Assembly: GCA_964420125.1 (NCBI GenBank) | Contig: CAYQQQ010000001.1 | Span: 62,001-126,000, forward strand | Direction of reading: 5' to 3' | From: CAYQQQ01 sp964420125 | GTDB taxonomy: Bacteria > Actinomycetota > Acidimicrobiia > Acidimicrobiales > Microtrichaceae | DNA length: 64,000 bases | Part shown: positions 50,412 through 58,236 of the stretch, piece by piece | Position numbering within the stretch: the first letter of the stretch is position 1 | Layout: each line of letters opens with the position of its first letter | The notes under the pieces: model-generated | Told to the model about the DNA's origin: nothing | The model's database searches: none | What the model saw: the letters and a program-made list of their open reading frames with translations, nothing else | Program-made: the position numbers and the translations under genes

Positions 50412-52286
50412 TCAGCCGACGAGGCCGTGCTCCAGCATCCCCTCGGCCACCGCCATCGACAGCGCCATGATCGACACCTGAGGGTTGACCTCGGGGCAGC
50501 TCGGCAGCGTGCAGGCATCCGCCACCCACACCCCGTGCACCCCACGCAACCGACCCTCGGCGTCGACAGGGCACCGCTGCGGATCCGAGCCGGCGCGAGC
50601 TGTGCCCGTGGGGTGGAACGCGGCGAGGTGCAGGTGCCGCGGGTTGGCTCCGGCGACGCTCGCCTCCAACTCCTCGACGCTGGACGGCGCCGGGCCAGGT
50701 ATCCCGGTGAGCAGCTTCTCGGCACCGGCCGCCAGCAGCACCCTGCCCATGGCGTCCACGGCGGTGAGCAACCGGCGGGCGTCCGCGGTGCACAGGTCGT
50801 AGCGCAACACCGTGTGGCCCCGCACCGACTGCACCCGCCCCGAGCCCTCGTCGCCGATCATGGCACCGAGCTGCGCGTGGTGCTCGGCGTCGGCGACGGC
50901 GGCCAGCAGCTCCGGACCATGCCCTGGCAGCACCATCGAGCCCATCCCCGGCGGCGTCGAGGTGGCCTCGATCAAGATCCCCTCCCGGTCGTGCAGCTCG
51001 TGGATCGCCGCGCTCTGCAGCACGCCCTTCCAGGCCAGGACGGGATCGGCGAACCTCCCGGTCACGCTGAGGGCAGGATGGATCGCCATGTTCCGGCCCA
51101 GCTCGGGGTGCTCCCCCAGCCCGCTGCGCCACAGCAGCATCGGGGTCTCTCCCGCACCGGCGGCCACCACCACGCAGGCCGTGCGGATCACGATCTCCGA
51201 GCCGTCGGGACGCTGGGCCACCACGGCGGTGGTGTGCCCGTCCTCGTGGAGGATCCGTCGCACCCTCGCCTCGCTGAGGATGCGGGCACCCGAGTCGCAG
51301 GCCTGGGGCAGCGCGTTCAGGTGCACCCCGTACTTGGCGTTGCGGGGACAGCCCAGCGCGCACTGGCAGCACCCGCAGCACCCGGGCGCGTTGCGGGGGA
51401 TCGGTGCGGCCTCCCACCCCAGCGCCGCCGCGCCGGCGAGCGCCAGCTTCCCGTTGTTCCCCATCACCTCCAGCGGCGCCGGGGCGACCGCCAGGGTCTG
51501 CTCCACGTCGTCGAAGAGCGGGTCGAGGCGGCCGGGATCGGCCAGGGCGAGACCGAACTCGTCGCGCCAGCGCGTCAGCACGCCGCCCGGTGGGCGGTAG
51601 CAGGTGCCGGAGTTCACCACGGTGGTGCCGCCGACGGCCCTGCCGATGGGAAGGACCACCGGCGGCCATCCCAGCGCCACGGTGGTGCCGGCGTCGCGGT
51701 ACAGGCGCGAGTAGCGGTCGAGGGGGTGCATGGAGCGCAGCTCGTCCACACTCCAGCGGCGCCCCTCCTCCACCACCACCACCTCGACCCCCGCCCGGGC
51801 CAGCGTCCGCGCCGCGAACGCTCCCCCGGCGCCCGATCCGATCACCACCGCATCGGCACGGCTCGTGCTCGGCCACTGCGGAGAGGCCACCACGTACAAC
51901 GCCGCATCCGGGCGGACGGGTGGAGCCGCCCGCGCCGTCGAGGTGATCTCCTCGGCGTGGCGGTTGGCGCCGTAGACCAGCATCACGACGGCCTTCACCC
52001 CGTCGACGGCGGCGGCCACCTCCGGGCGGGTCGCCACGAGGCGGCTCATCAGCGCCGTGCGCCGGTGCACGGGCAGCGCCTCGGCGCTCGTGCCCCGCGC
52101 CGCGACCCGCATGGCCGTGGCAACGCCCACGAAGCCCAGCCCGCTGGCCTTGCGGGCAACCGGCGGCATCTGGCCCATGTAGTTGAGCACCTGGCCGGCC
52201 AGCTCCTCGGGTGAGGGCCCTCCCGCCTCCGGAGGGAGGATGGTGGCGCAGACCGCCCGGACGGCCGGGCGCAGACGGTCAGCCAC
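50412..52286 (-). CDS. GMC family FAD oxidoreductase
   Basis: A 624-residue glucose-methanol-choline oxidoreductase. The FAD Rossmann motif ADAVVIGSGAGGAFAARTL lies at about residue 145, preceded by a helical domain typical of long-chain alcohol/cholesterol-type members. The catalytic His is in HPTGTARAG, with the second conserved residue in CPEVNPQVSIMALS. A Cys-rich CCGCCQCALGCPRNAK may bind an Fe-S cluster, as in long-chain alcohol or gluconate-type dehydrogenases. GTG start overlaps the small membrane gene by 8 bp. Controlled probably by the divergent GntR at 52729. Confidence 0.87.
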   Translation of the reverse strand: MADRLRPAVRAVCATILPPEAGGPSPEELAGQVLNYMGQMPPVARKASGLGFVGVATAMRVAARGTSAEALPVHRRTALMSRLVATRPEVAAAVDGVKAVVMLVYGANRHAEEITSTARAAPPVRPDAALYVVASPQWPSTSRADAVVIGSGAGGAFAARTLARAGVEVVVVEEGRRWSVDELRSMHPLDRYSRLYRDAGTTVALGWPPVVLPIGRAVGGTTVVNSGTCYRPPGGVLTRWRDEFGLALADPGRLDPLFDDVEQTLAVAPAPLEVMGNNGKLALAGAAALGWEAAPIPRNAPGCCGCCQCALGCPRNAKYGVHLNALPQACDSGARILSEARVRRILHEDGHTTAVVAQRPDGSEIVIRTACVVVAAGAGETPMLLWRSGLGEHPELGRNMAIHPALSVTGRFADPVLAWKGVLQSAAIHELHDREGILIEATSTPPGMGSMVLPGHGPELLAAVADAEHHAQLGAMIGDEGSGRVQSVRGHTVLRYDLCTADARRLLTAVDAMGRVLLAAGAEKLLTGIPGPAPSSVEELEASVAGANPRHLHLAAFHPTGTARAGSDPQRCPVDAEGRLRGVHGVWVADACTLPSCPEVNPQVSIMALSMAVAEGMLEHGLVG

Positions 52287-52614
52287 GGCGGCGGCCCAGC
52301 CGCCGGCCCAGCACGTACCAGGCCGGGTACAGGCAGAACATGGCAGCGGCGACCGCGTCGGTCGCCCGCTCGGAGCGCACCGGCCAACGGGGGATCACCC
52401 CAGAGCGGAGCATGAAGTCGCGCCCGTTCTCGGCCCGGAACCAGGGCTTCCAGATGACGTCCGCGGCGCGCACGTTGAGGTAGAGCGCGTAGGACACCCC
52501 CACGAACACCCCGAGCACGGCGGCATCGGCGACGCCGCGGTGCTCCTCGGGGACGAGGCGCTCCACCGCGGCGCCGGTGGCCACGAGCAGTGGCGGGTCG
52601 AGCAGGAAGCTCAT
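52279..52614 (-). CDS. Small membrane partner of the GMC oxidoreductase, unknown
   Basis: A 111-residue protein with hydrophobic segments at about residues 33-52 (AAVLGVFVGVSYALYL) and 86-103 (AAAMFCLYPAWYVLGRRL), ending in Arg-rich residues. RBS GGAGGAG lies 5 nt before the ATG. It overlaps the GMC gene by 8 bp, so the two products are probably made together. It may hold the GMC enzyme at the membrane, comparable to accessory subunits of other GMC dehydrogenases, but I see no clear homology. Confidence 0.65.
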   Translation of the reverse strand: MSFLLDPPLLVATGAAVERLVPEEHRGVADAAVLGVFVGVSYALYLNVRAADVIWKPWFRAENGRDFMLRSGVIPRWPVRSERATDAVAAAMFCLYPAWYVLGRRLGRRRG

Positions 52615-52680
52615 GGGGCTCCTCCGGTTCGTCGGTCGGTGCGGCCGGTGCGGCCGGACCACGGCGTCGAGGCCGACCGG

Positions 52681-52712
52681 AGTATATTGGTTGGACCACT
52701 GGACAAGTCAAC
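52681..52712. promoter_or_regulatory. FadR-type GntR operator in divergent promoter
   Basis: TGGTTGGACCA (52688-52698) matches the FadR-subfamily GntR consensus TnGTnnnACnA. On the minus strand TTGACT (52711-52706) and TATACT (52686-52681) flank it, a candidate promoter for the GMC operon. TATATT (52683-52688) is a plus-strand -10 for the regulator. One bound GntR dimer would cover both. Confidence 0.7.
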
Positions 52713-52728
52713 CGATTCCGGATGCCCG

Positions 52729-53433
52729 ATGACCACCCGACTCACCCCACCCGCTCGTGTCGCCCTCGACGAGCAGATCGCCGCCACCATCATCGAGGCG
52801 GTCCTCGACGGACGACTGCCGGTGGGCGAGCCCCTGCCGGCGGAGCGCGATCTCGCCGAGCAGCTCGCCGTCAACCGCACGTCGCTCCGCCAGGCCCTGG
52901 CCCGCCTCGAGCAGATCGGTCTGGTCCGCAGCCGGCAGGGCAGCGGCACGGTCGTACAGGACCCGACGACCTTGTCGGATCCGGCGATCGTGCGGCAGCT
53001 CGCCAGCCAGATCGGCCCCGAGCTGATCGGCGAGCTGATCGAGGTGCGCTCCGGGCTGGGAGCGCTCATCGGCCGGCTGGCCGCCCAGCGGGCGGATGTG
53101 GCCGACGTCGAGACGCTGCGCGCCGCCTTCGAGGAGGTGATGGCGGCCCCAGATGCCACCGCCCGCCTCCAAGCGGATCTGACGTTCTTCTCGGTGCTGA
53201 TCGCCGCCACCCGCAACCGTCCGCTGGCCGGACTCATCCGGTGGGTGGAGTCGACCTACGGCGTGGCCCCGGAGAGCTTCGCCGCCGCGTTCGAGGACGG
53301 CGCCGCGGTCGCCATCGGGCTCCGAGCGGTCCTCGACGCGGTGGAGCGCGGCGACGGTGACGCGGCGGGTCGGGCGGTGGAGGCGTACTTCGAGGCCAGC
53401 GGACGACGCCTCGTGGCCGCCGCCTCCCCCTGA
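52729..53433 (+). CDS. FadR-subfamily GntR regulator
   Basis: A 234-residue regulator. The N-terminal winged helix has the GntR signature (LPVGEPLPAERDLAEQLAVNRTSLRQALARLEQIGLVRSRQGSGTVV), and the C-terminal about 150 residues are an all-helical FCD ligand-binding domain (EVRSGLGALIGRLAAQRA). ATG 52729 starts the protein. It is divergent from the GMC operon and most likely represses it until a fatty or hydroxy-acid-type effector binds. A strong hairpin follows 7 bp after the stop. Confidence 0.9.
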   Translation: MTTRLTPPARVALDEQIAATIIEAVLDGRLPVGEPLPAERDLAEQLAVNRTSLRQALARLEQIGLVRSRQGSGTVVQDPTTLSDPAIVRQLASQIGPELIGELIEVRSGLGALIGRLAAQRADVADVETLRAAFEEVMAAPDATARLQADLTFFSVLIAATRNRPLAGLIRWVESTYGVAPESFAAAFEDGAAVAIGLRAVLDAVERGDGDAAGRAVEAYFEASGRRLVAAASP

Positions 53434-53440
53434 CGCACCC

Positions 53441-53488
53441 TTCTGTTCTGCAGAAGGTGTCGCTGTGGACACCTTCTGCAGAACAGAA
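53441..53488 (+). terminator. Strong hairpin downstream of the GntR gene
   Basis: A perfect 21-bp inverted repeat (53441-53461 and 53468-53488) with a 6-nt loop GCTGTG, starting 7 nt after the GntR stop. The arms begin with TTCTGTTC and end with GAACAGAA, as in the hairpins at 62009 and 63036. There is no U tract. A terminator is most likely. Confidence 0.75.
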
Positions 53489-53522
53489 CATCGGGGTGCG
53501 CCACAGAACATCGGGGTGCGCC
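53483..53522 (+). repeat. Two tandem 20-bp direct repeats
   Basis: ACAGAACATCGGGGTGCGCC occurs twice in a row (53483-53502, 53503-53522). The first copy overlaps the end of the hairpin. It lies 38 bp before the GH172 gene start and may be a duplicated operator or a slippage product. Confidence 0.85.
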
Positions 53523-53548
53523 CCGGGGTGGCACCCCCCGACCGCGCG

Positions 53549-53561
53549 TAGCATCGGGCGA
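53549..53561 (+). promoter_or_regulatory. Leaderless promoter of the GH172-like gene
   Basis: TAGCAT (53549-53554) lies exactly 6 nt before ATG 53561, with no ribosome binding site. The geometry is the same as in TA modules 1 to 3. Confidence 0.45.
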
Positions 53562-54742
53562 TGTTCGGCGACCCGTCCCGCATCGATCCCACCCTCGACT
53601 GCCGGGCCGTCACCTTCGAGAACCCCACCGGAGAGCGGGGGGCGGGGGGCACGGAGGCCGGCGGCCGCAAGGGTGCCCCCAGCCGCCGGGTCCAGCCCGG
53701 CGAGCGGGTCACGCTCTGCGACCTCACCGGTCCCGGGCGCATCACCCACCTCTGGTGCACCGTCCCGCCGGCTCCCCCCGAGCAGCTCCGGGCCCTGCTG
53801 GTCGAGGGGTTCTACGACGGCCTCACCCGACCGAGCATCTCGGTGCCGCTGCTCGACCTGTTCGCCTGCCCCCACGGCCGCCCGGTGGCCTTCACCTCCG
53901 CCCTCGCGAGCGTGCAGGAGGGCCGGGGCTTCAACCTGCACGCCCCGATGCCCTTCGGCGGGCACCTGCGCCTGGAGCTGCACAACCGCTCCGATCGCGC
54001 CGTGGAGCTCTACTACCAGCTCGACCTCGTCCTCGGCCCGCAGGAGCCCTCCTACCTCCACGTCTCCTGGCGACGGGAGAACCCCACCACCATGGGGCGC
54101 GACATGGTGATCGCCGAGGGAATCGAGGGCCCGGGCCGACTCCTGGGGTGCAACGTCGGCGTCCGCGTGCTCGACGGGGGGATCTGGTACGGCGAAGGCG
54201 AGGTGAAGGTGTATCGCGACGGCGACACCACCCACCCCACCATCTGCGGCACCGGCCTCGAGGACTACGTCGGCACGGCCTGGGGCATGGGGCCCCACGC
54301 CGCCCTGTGGGCCGGCGCACCGCTGGAGGTGCGCGCCGAGGGGGCGGTGCAGCCCGACCTCCTGAGCTTCTACCGCTGGCACGTCCCCGACCCGATCATG
54401 TTCGCCGACGACCTGCGGGCCACCATCCAGCAGATCGGCGCCGCCATGTTCCTCGATGGCCAGGACGCCGAGTTCGAGGCGTTCGCCGCCAGCCACCCGG
54501 TGGCGGGCCGCGGATGGTGGCGGGTCCCGGGCCTGCTCGCCGGTGGGATCGCCGAGCGGGTCGACGACTGCTGCGCCACCGCGTACGTGTACGCGCAGAG
54601 ACCCCAACCGGTACCGAAGGTGGACCAGTCGCTCGCCACCGCCGACCTGGTCCGCCGCCCCTGGGAGCAGCCCACACCCATGGAGATGCTGCTGTCGATG
54701 GCGGGCGAGCCCCAGGTGTTCCGGCCCCGCACCGGCGCCTGA
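53561..54742 (+). CDS. GH172 (DUF2961) family protein
   Basis: A 393-residue protein. The signature GTGLEDYVGTAWGMGP (about residue 230) and the twin beta-jelly-roll pattern, with FFNxxAPMPFGG-like segment FNLHAPMPFGGHLRLEL, identify DUF2961, now GH172, whose known members cleave difructose or arabino/fructofuranosides as oligomers. It has no signal peptide, so it would act in the cytoplasm. It is an isolated carbohydrate-type gene between a GntR regulator and the molybdoenzyme cluster. Substrate here unknown. Confidence 0.85.
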   Translation: MFGDPSRIDPTLDCRAVTFENPTGERGAGGTEAGGRKGAPSRRVQPGERVTLCDLTGPGRITHLWCTVPPAPPEQLRALLVEGFYDGLTRPSISVPLLDLFACPHGRPVAFTSALASVQEGRGFNLHAPMPFGGHLRLELHNRSDRAVELYYQLDLVLGPQEPSYLHVSWRRENPTTMGRDMVIAEGIEGPGRLLGCNVGVRVLDGGIWYGEGEVKVYRDGDTTHPTICGTGLEDYVGTAWGMGPHAALWAGAPLEVRAEGAVQPDLLSFYRWHVPDPIMFADDLRATIQQIGAAMFLDGQDAEFEAFAASHPVAGRGWWRVPGLLAGGIAERVDDCCATAYVYAQRPQPVPKVDQSLATADLVRRPWEQPTPMEMLLSMAGEPQVFRPRTGA

Positions 54743-54778
54743 CGTGCTCGCACGCAGCGACGCTGTGCCCGAGGCCAC

Positions 54779-54815
54779 TTGGCCCCAACATCACAACTAT
54801 AGATAGAATTACGAG
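54779..54815 (+). promoter_or_regulatory. Candidate promoter of the molybdoenzyme cluster
   Basis: An AT-rich island stands out in the GC-rich background. TAGAAT (54804-54809) is a good -10, and TTGGCC (54779-54784) a loose -35 with a 19-nt spacer. CTATAGATAG (54797-54806) is a small palindrome over the -10 and could be an operator. About 75 nt of leader precede mobB. Confidence 0.45.
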
Positions 54816-54884
54816 GATTAGTTGACGGCACCGGGGAACGCCGAGCGGGAAGGCGACGAGAGCGTTGGACAAGGGGGAAGTGGC

Positions 54885-55421
54885 GTGCCAGTCATCGTGA
54901 CCATCACGGGCTCCAGCGGCTCGGGCAAGACCACGTTCGTGGAACGGGTCGTGCCCCTGCTGCGAGGTCGCGGCCTGGCCGTGGGCACCGTGAAGCACGC
55001 CTCCCACGGCTTCAGCGCCGACCGACCCGGTTCCGACTCGGCCCGCCACAGCGCCGCCGGCGCCGAGCCGGTGCTCCTGGTCGGTCCTGAGGGGCACGCG
55101 CTGTTCCACCTCAACCCCGAGCCCCTCGCCGATCCGCCGAGCCTGCGGGAGCTGGTCGGGCGCTACTTCACCGACCGCGACCTGGTGCTGGTGGAGGGCT
55201 TCTCCTCCGAAGGCGGACCGTGCGTGCTCATCAGCCGCCAGGAGGTGCCCCGCAAGGCCCCTCCCCCACCCGAGACGGTGCTGTTCGCCATGTCCGACGA
55301 GCCGCTCGGCTATGCCGTCGAGCTCCATCCCGACGACATCGACGCCGCCGTCGAGCAACTCCTCGACCACGTCCGCTCCCACGATGCTCAGCCGAGCCCG
55401 ACCTCCACGGGGACCTCATGA
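54885..55421 (+). CDS. mobB: Molybdopterin-guanine dinucleotide biosynthesis adaptor MobB
   Basis: A 178-residue P-loop protein. PVIVTITGSSGSGKTTFVERV is the Walker A, GTVKHASHGFS and the Asp in PGSDSARHSAAGAEPVLLVG are MobB hallmarks, and LVLVEGFSSEGGPCVLI is the later nucleotide-binding strand. MobB aids guanylylation of molybdopterin. GTG 54885 follows AGGGGGA by 5 nt; a TTG at 54822 is in frame but lacks such a site. The stop overlaps the next start (ATGA), so it is coupled to the molybdoenzyme. Confidence 0.88.
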   Translation: MPVIVTITGSSGSGKTTFVERVVPLLRGRGLAVGTVKHASHGFSADRPGSDSARHSAAGAEPVLLVGPEGHALFHLNPEPLADPPSLRELVGRYFTDRDLVLVEGFSSEGGPCVLISRQEVPRKAPPPPETVLFAMSDEPLGYAVELHPDDIDAAVEQLLDHVRSHDAQPSPTSTGTS

Positions 55422-58234
55422 CCGATACCACCGACGCCCAGGCCGACACCGACGCCGCCACCGAGCTGGCCTATCGCCGCCGCTGGACGTGGGACAAGGT
55501 CGCCTGGGGCACCCACTGCCTCAACTGCATGGCCACCTGTCCCTACCGGGTGTTCGTGCGTGACGGGAAGGTCGTCTTCGAGGAGCAAGGCGGCAACATC
55601 GAGGCCATCGAGGCCGGCGTGCCCGACATGAACCCGCTCGGCTGCCAGAAGGGCGCGTCGTGGAGCCAGCAGCTCTCCAGCCCCGACAGGATCCTGCACC
55701 CACTTCGCCGGGTCGGCGAACGGGGCTCCGGCGAGTGGGAGGAGATCTCCTGGGACGAGGCCCTCACCGAGATCGCCGAAGCCCTCGTGGAGGCCATCGA
55801 CATCGAGGGCCCCGAGTCGATCGTGTTCGAGGAGACCGTGGAGGGTGGCCTGCTCACCCAGGCGCCCTTCCTGCGCTTCGCCGGCCTCCTCGGTGCCATC
55901 ACCCTGGATGCCAACGGCCTGGTCAACGACTTCCCCGTCGGCCAGCACATGACCTTCGGGAAGTTCTCCAGTGCCTCCAGCGTGGACGACACCTTCCACA
56001 CCGAGGTGCTGCTGCTGTGGCACTCCAACCCCGGCTACACCTGGATCCCCTACCACCACTACATCACCGAGGCCCGCTACCGGGGCGCCAAGGTGGTGGC
56101 CATCGCCCCCGACGTCAACGCCGCATCGGTGGCCGCCGACCGGTTCGTACCGGTCCAGCCCGGCACCGACGCCGCGCTGGCCATGGCCATGTGCAAGGTG
56201 ATCGTGGACGAGGGCCTCGTCGACGAGGGCTTCGTGCGCTCCCAGACCGACCTGCCCCTGCTGGTCGACAAGGAGTCCGGACGGTTCCTGCGCGAGTCGG
56301 AGCTCACCGGTGACGGCCTCGAGGACCAGTTCTTCCACTGGACCACCGACGGCCTCACCGAGGCCTCTCGAGCCTCGCTGCTCATCGACGGTCCCGAGCC
56401 CGAGCTGCGCGGCAGCTGGTCCGCCACCCTCAGCGACGGCACCGAGGTCGAGCTCACCACCGTCTGGGAGCTGCTGCTGGCCCGACTCGAGGACTACACC
56501 CCCGAAGCCGCCTCGCAGATGTGCGGCGTGCACCCCGACGTGATCCGCACGCTGGCCCGCGAGGTCGCCGGCGGGCGCACCAAGATCCTCGAGGGCTTCA
56601 ACACGCCGAAGTACTACCACGGCGACCTCATGGAACGGGCCATGGTGCTGCTGCTGGCCCTCACCGGCAACTGGGGCAAGCCGGGTGCCGGCATCCAGGG
56701 CCTCGCCCTGGCCGGCTTCGACGGCTACCTGATGTTCTCCATGAAGTCGGGCAGCGGCGTCGATGAGACCGCCCGCATCCTCGACGGCCTCGACGGGGCC
56801 ATGGACACCCTGCGCGAGCGCGACGCCGACTCGAGCGACGAGATCCTCGGCAACCAGCTGCTGCAGATGGCGGTGGTGGCCGGCTCGTCCACCCCGCCGG
56901 TGTTCTTCAACAACTACCACGCCGGCTACGAGGACTCCTGGAACACCGCGGAGTGGTCCGACCCCTACATGACCAAGAGCTTCGGGGAGTACATGACCGA
57001 AGCCGTGCAGCGCGGCTGGTGGGGCGGGCTGAACCGCCCGGGCCGGGGCACCGATCCCCAGGTGCTGTTCGTGGTGGGCACCAACCCGCTGCGCCGGGCA
57101 CGCGGAGGCCGGGCCAAGCTGCTGGAGAACCTCTGGCCCAAGCTGGAGAAGATCGTGGCGGTCGACTTCCGCATGTCGACCACGGCCCTGCACGCCGACA
57201 TCGTGCTGCCCGCCGCCATGCACTACGAGCGGCACAACCTGCAGTACGCCATCACCCACACGTTCCGGCTCACGTTCTCCGACGAGGCGGTGCCGCCGGC
57301 GGGCGAGGCCCGCACCGAGTGGCAGATCTTCCGGGCGCTCGCCGAGAAGGTGCAGGAGGTGGCCGAGGAGGAGGGCCTCGAGGAGTACCTCGACGGCCGC
57401 CGCCAGACCCGTCGCCTCGACGACCTGGTGGACCGCTTCACCTCCAAGGGCGCCTTCGAGAGCGAGGAGGCGGTGATCGACGAGTGGGTGCGCGACTCCG
57501 TGGAAGCCGACACGCTGCCCCCCGGCACGTCGATCGACTCGCTGCGGGAGGACGGCAGCGTGCGCTTCACCAGCCTCGGCCTCTTCGCCCCCGGCCTCTC
57601 GGTCGCCGGCGACGTCAAGCGCGACAAGGTGCTCACCTCGTACTCCTGGCACGTGGAGAAGGGCACCCCGTTCCCCACGCTCACGCGACGGGCGCAGTTC
57701 TACCTGGACCACCCGTGGTTCATCGAGGCCGACGAGGCCCTGCCCCGCCACAAGGAGCCGCCCAAGCAGGGCGGCGACTACCCGTTCCTGGTCACCAGCG
57801 GCCACTCCCGCTGGACGGTGCACTCGATCAGCATGGGCAACAAGGCCATGCTGCAGACCCACCCGGGGCGACCCCTGGTGGTGATGAACGTCGACGACGC
57901 CGCCGCCAGGGGGATCTCCGAGGGCGACATGGTGCGGGTGTTCAACGACCACGGCGACTACGAGGCGATGGCCCGTCCCGTGGGCCGGGTGCGGCCCGGC
58001 CAGCTGGTCGTCTACAACGGCTTCGAGCCCCACATGTTCCCTGGATGGAAAGGCGCCAACGAGGTCGAGCCCGGGATGGTCAAGTGGCTCCACCTGGTGA
58101 GCCGCTACGGCCATCTGCGCTACATCCCCTTCGGCTGGCAGCCGATCCCGTCCGACCGAGCCGTGTTCGTCGAGGTCGAGGTCGCGGATCCCGCCGGCCG
58201 CAACGCAAGCTCCACGAGCGAGGAGGAGGGCTGA
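55418..58234 (+). CDS. NarG-like molybdopterin oxidoreductase (type II DMSO reductase family)
   Basis: A 938-residue catalytic subunit. The N-terminal cluster ligands are His33-x3-Cys37-x3-Cys41-x34-Cys76, the same spacing as the FS0 site of NarG. Around Asp171, VNDFPVGQHMTFG matches the region holding the Asp molybdenum ligand in NarG/EbdA-type enzymes. The middle and C-terminal regions have the bis-MGD motifs (LLWHSNPGYTWIPYHHYI, FVVGTNPLRRARGG, FLVTSGHSRWTVHS). There is no Tat signal, so the enzyme is cytoplasmic. No NarH-like Fe-S subunit is encoded nearby. Likely oxidises or reduces a hydrophobic substrate and is linked to the two membrane proteins that follow. Confidence 0.9.
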   Translation: MTDTTDAQADTDAATELAYRRRWTWDKVAWGTHCLNCMATCPYRVFVRDGKVVFEEQGGNIEAIEAGVPDMNPLGCQKGASWSQQLSSPDRILHPLRRVGERGSGEWEEISWDEALTEIAEALVEAIDIEGPESIVFEETVEGGLLTQAPFLRFAGLLGAITLDANGLVNDFPVGQHMTFGKFSSASSVDDTFHTEVLLLWHSNPGYTWIPYHHYITEARYRGAKVVAIAPDVNAASVAADRFVPVQPGTDAALAMAMCKVIVDEGLVDEGFVRSQTDLPLLVDKESGRFLRESELTGDGLEDQFFHWTTDGLTEASRASLLIDGPEPELRGSWSATLSDGTEVELTTVWELLLARLEDYTPEAASQMCGVHPDVIRTLAREVAGGRTKILEGFNTPKYYHGDLMERAMVLLLALTGNWGKPGAGIQGLALAGFDGYLMFSMKSGSGVDETARILDGLDGAMDTLRERDADSSDEILGNQLLQMAVVAGSSTPPVFFNNYHAGYEDSWNTAEWSDPYMTKSFGEYMTEAVQRGWWGGLNRPGRGTDPQVLFVVGTNPLRRARGGRAKLLENLWPKLEKIVAVDFRMSTTALHADIVLPAAMHYERHNLQYAITHTFRLTFSDEAVPPAGEARTEWQIFRALAEKVQEVAEEEGLEEYLDGRRQTRRLDDLVDRFTSKGAFESEEAVIDEWVRDSVEADTLPPGTSIDSLREDGSVRFTSLGLFAPGLSVAGDVKRDKVLTSYSWHVEKGTPFPTLTRRAQFYLDHPWFIEADEALPRHKEPPKQGGDYPFLVTSGHSRWTVHSISMGNKAMLQTHPGRPLVVMNVDDAAARGISEGDMVRVFNDHGDYEAMARPVGRVRPGQLVVYNGFEPHMFPGWKGANEVEPGMVKWLHLVSRYGHLRYIPFGWQPIPSDRAVFVEVEVADPAGRNASSTSEEEG

Positions 58235-58236
58235 GC

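Noticed and set aside
53441..53522. Insertion sequence remnant
   Set aside because: The inverted repeat has no transposase, no target duplications and sits right after a gene stop; a terminator fits better.
55388..58114. Very long open frame on the minus strand opposite the molybdoenzyme
   Set aside because: High GC gives long antisense frames. It has no family motif and its sequence is a shadow of the coding strand.
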